Shown here: positions 1 to 5,687 of the stretch, in pieces | How the letters are laid out: each line of letters starts with the position of its first letter | How positions within the stretch are numbered: position 1 is the stretch's first letter | Notes under the pieces: generated by a model | The model's input: the letters and a program-made list of their open reading frames with translations, nothing else | What the model was told of the DNA's origin: nothing | Database searches by the model: none | From: an uncultured Demequina sp. | GTDB lineage: Bacteria; Actinomycetota; Actinomycetes; Actinomycetales; Demequinaceae | DNA: 6,374 bases | Direction: 5' to 3' | Assembly: GCA_937925595.1 (NCBI GenBank) | Contig: CALALQ010000195.1 | Location: 1-6,374, forward strand | Made by a program: the position numbers and the translations under genes

Positions 1-1
1 G

Positions 2-676
<675 letters not shown>

Positions 677-692
677 GCACACGACAACCAGG

Positions 693-738
693 TGGCCTAG
701 ATTTCGCCCGTCGTTTTGGCCTGGTTCTCAACCGTCGT
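693..738 (+). repeat. Two tandem 22-bp direct repeats at the IS21-type right end
   Basis: TGGCCTAGATTTCGCCCGTCGT (693-714) and TGGCCTGGTTCTCAACCGTCGT (717-738) match at 17 of 22 positions, with a 24-bp period. The second copy runs into the terminus CGACA at 739-743. Multiple short repeats inside each end are known in IS21 elements and are thought to be transposase-binding sites; that role is inferred here. Confidence 0.75.
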
Positions 739-743
739 CGACA

Positions 744-843
744 TACGCGACAGCAGTGCCCGCCGTCCACGCAAGGACTTCGCCGTCAATGTGGCCCCGA
801 CTCTCGACGCGGCGAGGACGACGATGATTTTCGCCGCCCTCAT
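744..843 (-). pseudogene. Unrecognised ORF truncated by the IS21 element after 33 codons
   Basis: An ATG at 843 starts a frame beginning MRAAKIIVVLAASRVGATL, continuing with a basic stretch KSLRGRRALLSR up to the IS junction. Beyond that, the frame reads 15 more codons inside the IS end and stops at 697-699. The ATG overlaps the TGA that closes the preceding frame (ATGA), the arrangement of translationally coupled genes, and GAGAAG lies 11 nt upstream. The first 20 residues are fairly hydrophobic and might be a membrane segment, although an arginine interrupts them. Only the N-terminus is present, so no family can be assigned. It would be the next gene after the lipoprotein frame; its remainder is expected beyond the left end of the IS. 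It could be chance coding in the tail of the operon. Confidence 0.4.
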
Positions 844-1046
844 CGCTCCCCATGCTTCTCGTTGAAGATGTTGACGGCGTCCGTCATCGAGACTTCCTCC
901 GCTGATCGTCCCCGCCACGAAGTGAACACGTCTGGGCATTTGAGGTCCTGAATCGAAGCCGTCTTGGTAGGCATGTCGACTCGGATTGCGCCGCACGAGT
1001 ACACGGACTTTGTGCTCGTCGCGAACCCCGCCTGCGACTTTCCGTC
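840..1046 (-). pseudogene. In-frame continuation of the lipoprotein gene beyond its TGA (68 codons)
   Basis: Directly after the TGA at 1047-1049, the same reading frame stays open for 68 codons to the TGA at 840-842. The translation looks like real protein: DGKSQAGFATSTKSVYSCGA, then IRVDMPTKTASIQDLKCPDV, ending FNEKHGER. Third codon positions are clearly richer in G/C than second positions, as expected of coding DNA here. With the TGA read as a CGA arginine codon, the whole gene would be 189 aa. The likely explanation is a nonsense mutation splitting a longer lipoprotein. A separate 44-aa gene starting at ATG 974 is possible, but it has no visible ribosome site. Readthrough or a sequencing error cannot be excluded. 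Confidence 0.5.
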
Positions 1047-1409
1047 TCACGGGAGGTACACCGACGCAGTGACTTCGTCGCCGTTAGTCGCGAAGCCATA
1101 AAGCGTGACGCCAGCGTTCGACTCGCTCACGAGTTCTGTTTGCTCCGACGGAATGAGGGCGACGTAGTAGACCGCGTTCCGTTCAAGGAGTTCATGAGGT
1201 GTGATCGGCGTGTCCCCGTTCTCAACAACCCGAAGGACCAGTTGCTCTGAGAGGAACTCTGCGCTCTGTGCCACGACCCCCTGCGCGGCGTCCAACGCGG
1301 AACCCGCCTCACCTGTTTGGACACACCCGGTCGTGGTGGCGGTGGCCGCCACCAGTACTGCCATGGCTATCAGGCGTTGATCCTTCACAAATAGAGCTGA
1401 GCGGTCCAT
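1047..1409 (-). CDS. Small predicted lipoprotein, probably prematurely terminated
   Basis: A 120-aa frame whose N-terminus has a short charged stretch (MDRSALFVKDQR), a hydrophobic segment LIAMAVLVAATATTT and a cysteine at residue 29 after TTG. This resembles a lipoprotein signal peptide cleaved before C29, although threonine at -3 is atypical of a lipobox. The mature part is acidic and soluble (AQSAEFLSEQLVLRVVENGD..., ending EVTASVYLP) and matches no family I recognise. The start at 1409 is preferred over ATG 1433 because GGAGGTGGAG ends 7 nt before it. The gene lies 68 nt after the second ATPase gene on the same strand and may belong to its transcription unit. The frame continues convincingly past the TGA, so this is probably the N-terminal two thirds of a 189-aa protein. 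Confidence 0.7.
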   Translation of the reverse strand: MDRSALFVKDQRLIAMAVLVAATATTTGCVQTGEAGSALDAAQGVVAQSAEFLSEQLVLRVVENGDTPITPHELLERNAVYYVALIPSEQTELVSESNAGVTLYGFATNGDEVTASVYLP

Positions 1410-1416
1410 CGTTTCG

Positions 1417-1426
1417 CTCCACCTCC
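1417..1426 (-). promoter_or_regulatory. Strong ribosome binding site of the lipoprotein gene
   Basis: On the minus strand GGAGGTGGAG stands 7 nt before ATG 1409. It fixes the lipoprotein start there and argues against the in-frame ATG at 1433, which lies upstream of this site. Confidence 0.75.
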
Positions 1427-1477
1427 CGGACATGCACCGACGAGTCGACGCTCACATCCTCGCGTGGCGCACCGACA

Positions 1478-2680
1478 TCAGGGGGTAGCCCATGGGTCGA
1501 TTGAGCGTTCCCACACCGCCCAATAATCCACGCCGAAACCACTCGTGCGGGCCGCGACAGCGCTGCCTGGGCGTTGACGGCAGACGATAACGTGCACCTG
1601 CGGAATAACCCAGCCGCCGATGCCGGTGACGAGATGTCGTTCGTGGAGATCTCGGAAGTCGGACTCCGTCATCCATCGCGCGCTGACTTTTGTGAGCGTC
1701 GTTAGCCTCGCCATCTCCGCCTTAGATACCACCCGGTCACTGACTCGAGCGCCACCAAGTAGGTGTATCTCTGTGTCCGAACGGCTCACGACGGCTTGGA
1801 CGAACGACCGCAGTGGTTCGACGTCCCGGAACATGTACCTGTCAGACCAGAGGACTTGATCGGCACCAGCGATGAGATCAACGAATCGGTCGATGCTGGT
1901 CTCGAACTGCTCGGGCCACGCTGGGTTCGGTTCGGGGGAAGCCAGCAGCGATGATTCGAGCCGCTCAAGGAACCGAGTCTTCCGCCCGGTGTGAATCAAT
2001 CCATATGCGGCGCATCGCGCTGCATATGAGTCATGTACGGGGTCGACGGTACCCCTTGCAATTAAAACGCCTGCAGTAGCGCGTACGTCCGCGAGGAACG
2101 TCGGATCGAGCTCGAACTGGTCGACAAGAAGTTCCGGCGTTAGCTCGCCGACGCGTTCAACGTGGTCGTCGAGGAGGGCAGCGTCTCCAAACCACGAACT
2201 CTCCACTTCAGCCTCCGAAGTCGGTGCACCTCCAGTTGGCGGCAGGATGGGTGCTACGCGCGACATCAAGGGGCTACCTGCGCCACCGCGGTGCGTCGCG
2301 GTACTGCAGCGAGCCGTGAATAGGGCGCCGAGGTCGCGTGCGTGTTTGCCGTCGACCAGTTGCTTCGTGAGCCACGCCTGGAGGCGTGGTCCTTGCGTGC
2401 GCATCAGCGCCCGGTCGAACCCATCGAACAAAAGTTGTGCCGAACCATGTTCTTCGAGCGTTGACTCAAGTGCCGACTGAAGGCGAGCGCGTTGCCCTGC
2501 TTGATCCGCCTCGGTGAAGTCGGCCCCGTCCACGACCACGGCTGTGGGCCCGAGCGTGGTGGCGAGGAGGCGGACAAGGTGACTCTTACCCATTCGAGGT
2601 GCAAGTCGAAGGAGCAGTCGGTCGCCCTCGAGAAGTCGTACCGCGACATCCTCGACCCAGCCAGTGATGCATTGCGCCAC
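1478..2680 (-). CDS. P-loop ATPase-like protein with C-terminal PLD/MIT_C-like domain (protein B)
   Basis: A 400-aa protein of unknown function, in two parts. The N-terminal part (about 20-125) is P-loop ATPase-like: LAPRMGKS at 26-33 fills the Walker A place with Leu instead of the first Gly; LLFDGFD at 83-89 is Walker B-like; LFTAR at 119-123 is sensor-1-like. The C-terminal part (about 274-392) has WSDRYMFRDVEPLRSFV, then LHERHLVTGIGGWVIP near 345-360. This order resembles the phospholipase-D-like MIT_C domain (DxYxR... HDRxI...GW), without a full HxK(x4)D catalytic motif. The GTG at 2680 follows the upstream TAG by 4 nt and has GAAGGG 7 nt before it; ATG 2701 is an alternative that overlaps gene A by 17 nt. 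The coupling implies joint action with protein A. The P-loop is clear; the C-terminal assignment is tentative. Confidence 0.88.
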   Translation of the reverse strand: MAQCITGWVEDVAVRLLEGDRLLLRLAPRMGKSHLVRLLATTLGPTAVVVDGADFTEADQAGQRARLQSALESTLEEHGSAQLLFDGFDRALMRTQGPRLQAWLTKQLVDGKHARDLGALFTARCSTATHRGGAGSPLMSRVAPILPPTGGAPTSEAEVESSWFGDAALLDDHVERVGELTPELLVDQFELDPTFLADVRATAGVLIARGTVDPVHDSYAARCAAYGLIHTGRKTRFLERLESSLLASPEPNPAWPEQFETSIDRFVDLIAGADQVLWSDRYMFRDVEPLRSFVQAVVSRSDTEIHLLGGARVSDRVVSKAEMARLTTLTKVSARWMTESDFRDLHERHLVTGIGGWVIPQVHVIVCRQRPGSAVAARTSGFGVDYWAVWERSIDPWATP

Positions 2681-2684
2681 GACG

Positions 2685-4292
2685 CTACCCTTCGAGTGCA
2701 TCGATCGCAGCCTGGACTCGAGGGGAGTGATCCGAGAAGCACAGGCCATAGGCGACTGCGTGGATGAGTGCGTCAGGGTCATCCGAAAGGAGGCTCTTCG
2801 CGAGTTCGCGCTCGTCATCCTGTGGCGAGAAGTACAAGCGCAGTAGCGCGGCTTCGTTAGGGAACCACTCCGTAAAGGAAGTGACGACATCGGCTGCTTG
2901 GTCCTGTGGCCCCCCGTACTCGCGGGCTGCGATGGCCTGTTCGATTTCGTCTCTTGATATGTGGAAAGGGAGTTGTTCGGGTGAACGCGAACGCGTCGCG
3001 AGAGAGCATGCTTTCCGAGTGAGCAATGGGTGACCGCCGTACTGATTGAACAGCCGGTCAATCACTTCATGATCGCGGACTCGGACGCCCATCCGTCTCC
3101 CCAACGAGCGAACCATTTCAGCCATCTCCTCGCGTGACATGGGCGCGAGCCAGACGAGCTTCACCAGTTTGTAAAGCAGGTTGTCCTTTCCCTCCACGAT
3201 CGGGCGCTCATACATGGCTGGATCGACGCCCGCGCAGAGGAGGGCCAGCCGTTCTTGTTCCTGCAGCAGGCTTCGGAGCTGAACGAGCGAAGAGAAGAGG
3301 GCGCGCGCCTCGTTCGGCTCGATGTTCGAGCGCGGGGGGAAGGCTTGGTCTACCTCATCCACAACGAGGACCGCAGGGCGCTCGACACCCTCCAGCATCA
3401 TGCGAATGTCCTGAATCCAGTTCGCAGATGAGTCAGGTAGGTCGACACGACGCCGTCCCTGACGAGTCATCGTACGAGTTCGAGGTTTGAAGTCTTCGTT
3501 GCCGGGGACAGCGTGAATCCCATCCCACAGGCCCTCGAGGATCGATGACCTGAACTGTTCACCGGTGACGATCTCACTCACGTCGACGCGAATGGTCACG
3601 TTGCGCTGGTCATCCGCACGAAGCGCCGTCAGCGAGTTGAGTAGGGAGGTCTTTCCAGTCTTGCGGAGACCGAAGACACCCACCGAAATCGCCCGCCCAA
3701 GATCCGCCGCGATCGCGTCAACCTCCGCAGCGCGCCCGTAGAAGCCACTCGGGTCCCGCACAGGCGTAGAAACGTCGAAGTGATCGACGGTCGCAACTGA
3801 CTCTCCGATTAACGCGTGAAGTGGGCGAGCATCAGGGCGTCGAATGTCGTCGAGGTCGATGGGAACGATAGCCATCTCGCCTCGTCTTCGAGCCGTTGTA
3901 TGCCGCACATCCTTATCACGGCTCACCAGAATCGCGACGTCAGGCTCGACTCGCATGTCTCTGCGCACTCGTGCCTGAATCAGGGATAGGGCGCGGGGCT
4001 CGACATGACGGTACTCCGTGTAGAGCACTTGGATCTCGCGGTGGAGCCCGAAGACTTCCGCCTGATGCGGAGGCAGTGTGATGTTGATCCACCACCGCCC
4101 GGGTGTTGAGTCCTGCTCGAAGCGCCACGTACCAACTTCGCTGCGCTTGAGGTAAAGGAGGAAGTCGGGTGCGCCGCTCGCAGACCCACGGAAGCGCTCC
4201 TCGTAGTCCGCGAGAATTCTCTGATTCGGCGTTGCACGCGAGGGCAGGTCAGTCACGCTCTGAGCGTAGTGGTTGGCGGCGAGTTTGCTCAC
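2685..4292 (-). CDS. AAA/STAND-like ATPase with uncharacterised N-terminal domain (protein A)
   Basis: A 535-aa protein. The core is an archaeal-type/MNS-clade P-loop ATPase, related to ORC/Cdc6 and STAND proteins: FYGRAAEVDAIAADL at 184-198, Walker A GLRKTGKTS at 208-216, Walker B AVLVVDEVD at 307-315, a sensor-1-like LLCAGVDP at 351-358, LVWLAPMSREEM at 379-390 and GGHPLL at 419-424. All key ATPase residues are present. The first 150 residues form a separate alpha/beta-looking domain, with ARVRRDMRVEPDVAILVSRD near 107-126 and EMAIVPIDLDDI near 139-150; I cannot place this fold. Such proteins often act as sensors or motors in conflict systems, which is inference here. The GTG at 4292 has AAGAGG about 12 nt upstream; an in-frame TAA lies 13 codons before it, with no start codon between. 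It is the first gene of the A-B pair, with B following after 4 nt. Confidence 0.92.
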   Translation of the reverse strand: MSKLAANHYAQSVTDLPSRATPNQRILADYEERFRGSASGAPDFLLYLKRSEVGTWRFEQDSTPGRWWINITLPPHQAEVFGLHREIQVLYTEYRHVEPRALSLIQARVRRDMRVEPDVAILVSRDKDVRHTTARRRGEMAIVPIDLDDIRRPDARPLHALIGESVATVDHFDVSTPVRDPSGFYGRAAEVDAIAADLGRAISVGVFGLRKTGKTSLLNSLTALRADDQRNVTIRVDVSEIVTGEQFRSSILEGLWDGIHAVPGNEDFKPRTRTMTRQGRRRVDLPDSSANWIQDIRMMLEGVERPAVLVVDEVDQAFPPRSNIEPNEARALFSSLVQLRSLLQEQERLALLCAGVDPAMYERPIVEGKDNLLYKLVKLVWLAPMSREEMAEMVRSLGRRMGVRVRDHEVIDRLFNQYGGHPLLTRKACSLATRSRSPEQLPFHISRDEIEQAIAAREYGGPQDQAADVVTSFTEWFPNEAALLRLYFSPQDDERELAKSLLSDDPDALIHAVAYGLCFSDHSPRVQAAIDALEG

Positions 4293-4686
4293 GAGCGGAT
4301 AGCGCCTCTTGGCCGACGAGACTTACCTCCAGCCGCCTCAAGCGCAATCTCGAGTTAGGTAGCCATCTACAAGAAGGCCAACGGGGCGCGTGAGACCGTC
4401 AAGGTCATCGTCTGCTCACCGCAGAACAACAGCGAAATGTTTGTCGCATCCTCAGGGAGCTTAAGTTGGCCGGCGAGGAGTCGATAGCGGTGATCGTTCC
4501 CCGAAACGATAAAAGCCCTCGGCGTCCAAAGCATAGACACCGATTGACAGCGTCCGTGAGGTGTGGATTGCCGCTTACGGCGAGACCGGGAGCGCGCTGC
4601 CGACGACTCTCGCCATTCGTTATGACGCGCATAGGACCCGAAACGTCCACGCGCCCAACCGCGCCTCACCGAAGTGACAACCGATC
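4293..4686. other. 394-nt divergent region with no confident gene
   Basis: It separates gene A (minus) from the orphan gene at 4687 (plus), so it should hold both promoters. No convincing -35/-10 pair was found. Several open stretches look like protein but conflict in frame and strand. On plus, 4359-4487 reads VAIYKKANGARETVKVIVCS with high third-position G/C but no start codon. On plus, 4394-4690 contains RILRELKLAGEESIAVIVP, has a TTG start at 4466 with AGGGAG 6 nt before it, and ends in an ATGA overlap with the next gene, but it becomes an arginine-rich low-quality frame. On minus, 4289-4354 reads LEIALEAAGGKSRRPRGAIR and its TGA overlaps the GTG of gene A. The region may be decayed coding sequence used as a promoter region. 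Confidence 0.4.
4493..4510. promoter_or_regulatory. 18-bp palindrome, possible operator
   Basis: ATCGTT-CCCCGA-AACGAT is a perfect 6+6 inverted repeat with a 6-nt spacer, in the divergent region about 200 nt from both flanking starts. No T-run follows on either transcribed side as a terminator would need: on the + strand it is followed by AAAA, and the run of T lies before it on the minus strand. A dimeric repressor site is possible; one such palindrome could also arise by chance. Confidence 0.25.
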
Positions 4687-5220
4687 ATGACCCACCGCTA
4701 CCGTCACCCACAGCTGCCCACCGCCGACGATTGCTTCTGGGAGGTCGATGACTCAGACCCGTCGAGCAGGTTCCCGTCGGTGAGCGGCGGAATACTCATC
4801 GCGCATCTTCAGCACGCGAAGGACTGGGAGATCCTGTCGCGCGGGCTCGCTATAGAGTGGGCCGACGAAGCGGGCTTCTCGCTTGACGGCACTGATTCGC
4901 AAGAGGCGGCCGATGTGCTCCTTCGTGCGCTACTTGAGTGCGCGGACACAGCGCTCGGGCGCGAGTCCTGGCTGGTGAACAACGCCGCCGACATCTCCGC
5001 AGGGCGGTTCCTCGACGACCTGCCCGACCTCGCTCTGACGCTGAGCCCGACCTTCGCGAAGGCCGTCCTCGCGGGACACTTCGACACGGCTCTCGGGGAA
5101 AGGCGAGATCCTCGAAGCCATCCAACGCCGGTCCATTCCCAGCAACAGGTGAGGCGTCGCGCCCCGTTGAGGTCTTCGTACGCCGCGTCGGACAACGCCG
5201 CCCCGGTCACGCGACGTTAA
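4687..5220 (+). CDS. Unrecognised protein, likely frameshifted near residue 138
   Basis: The open frame encodes 177 aa and matches no family I know. Residues 1-138 look like a genuine soluble, acidic, mostly helical protein: DDCFWEVDDSDP near 14-25, ILIAHLQHAKDWEIL near 36-50, ADVLLRALLECADTALG near 75-91, DLPDLALTLSP near 111-121. After TALGE at 138 the frame turns basic and low-quality (SHPTPVHSQQQVRRRAPLR). The +1 frame instead reads GEILEAIQRRSIPSNR and stops at 5150-5152, a far more natural ending that would give about 154 aa. It would also leave a 54-nt gap before the convergent GIY-YIG gene instead of a 14-nt overlap. One extra base in GGGGAAAGG (5095-5103) would explain this. The ATG at 4687 is the first start after an in-frame TGA at 4675-4677; its ribosome site is weak. 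Confidence 0.75.
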   Translation: MTHRYRHPQLPTADDCFWEVDDSDPSSRFPSVSGGILIAHLQHAKDWEILSRGLAIEWADEAGFSLDGTDSQEAADVLLRALLECADTALGRESWLVNNAADISAGRFLDDLPDLALTLSPTFAKAVLAGHFDTALGERRDPRSHPTPVHSQQQVRRRAPLRSSYAASDNAAPVTRR

Positions 5221-5686
5221 TGGGTGGCCGCCACGCAGCGAGAAGCTCCGCTTCGAGCGCCGCAGCGCCTTCCCTCGTCGCGGTCGACTCCCAAGCGAGG
5301 TCACACCCTCTCATCCATGCGTTGACGACCGCGACCTGCTCAGCGGTCATGACCGTGGGACGTTGACGGGTGTGTGCGCGGGATAGCCCGAGCTCGCGTA
5401 CCGCGACCCAGGACCGGAGGGTGCTCCGACTCAGATCAAGTGAGGTACCGAGGTGCGTGGACAGTCGGAACCGAAGATCTGACGCCTTCCCTACATACAC
5501 ACACTGCCCGTCACGGAACCATGCGTAGACTCCGGGCTGCGACGGGATATCGCCACGGGCGACACCGCTGGCAAGGCGGCGGGGACGTGAGAGAACCCGC
5601 TGCCACGGCTCACCGGTCGGAGAAGACACGAGCGGCGTGGACTCTCCGTCGAGAGCATTCGAACGAGGGTCAGTGGACGCGTTCAC
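5207..5686 (-). CDS. GIY-YIG nuclease-superfamily protein
   Basis: A complete 159-aa protein of the GIY-YIG endonuclease superfamily, a small alpha/beta fold that cleaves DNA with one metal ion. After a 45-residue disordered-looking N-terminus come GVY at 52-54 and YVG at 64-66, separated by nine residues. The expected arginine follows (R72 or R74 in DLRFRLSTHLG), then a glutamate in the C-terminal helix (E147 in ALEAELLAAW) and the closing RPPIN with N157. All hallmark positions are therefore present. The GTG start at 5686 lies one base after the TGA of the upstream gene and has GGAGG 6 nt before it, so the two are translationally coupled. This points to joint expression with the PD-(D/E)XK-like protein. 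The single-domain size suits a stand-alone nuclease, not UvrC or a homing enzyme; the substrate cannot be told. Confidence 0.9.
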   Translation of the reverse strand: MNASTDPRSNALDGESTPLVSSPTGEPWQRVLSRPRRLASGVARGDIPSQPGVYAWFRDGQCVYVGKASDLRFRLSTHLGTSLDLSRSTLRSWVAVRELGLSRAHTRQRPTVMTAEQVAVVNAWMRGCDLAWESTATREGAAALEAELLAAWRPPINVA

Positions 5687-5687
5687 G

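Noticed and set aside
844..1050. Minus-strand frame beginning at GTG 1050, overlapping the lipoprotein stop
   Set aside because: No ribosome site is present and the translation is low-quality down to 843. The lipoprotein frame itself continues through the same DNA with much better protein character.
1434..1476. GCACCGAC direct repeat before the lipoprotein gene
   Set aside because: Two 8-bp copies 35 nt apart are within what chance gives in G+C-rich DNA; no further symmetry or promoter is present.
2702..3061. N-terminal extension of the protein B frame up to 3061
   Set aside because: The extra 120 residues are serine/arginine-rich and lie wholly inside gene A in another frame. The real start is at 2680 or 2701, next to the stop of gene A.
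4544..4549. Perfect TTGACA as a -35 box for the gene at 4687
   Set aside because: At 16-18 nt spacing only ATTGCC-like sequence follows, with almost no match to TATAAT, so no promoter is claimed.
4466..4690. Plus-strand 74-aa frame with TTG start, good AGGGAG site and ATGA overlap with the orphan gene
   Set aside because: The second two thirds is arginine/proline-rich, with second codon positions as G/C-rich as the first, unlike coding DNA. It is kept only as part of the unresolved region.
4930..5304. Minus- and plus-strand frames overlapping the orphan gene and the GIY-YIG gene (also 4938-5366)
   Set aside because: They are arginine-rich shadows of the two recognised genes, with no ribosome site and no domain-like sequence.
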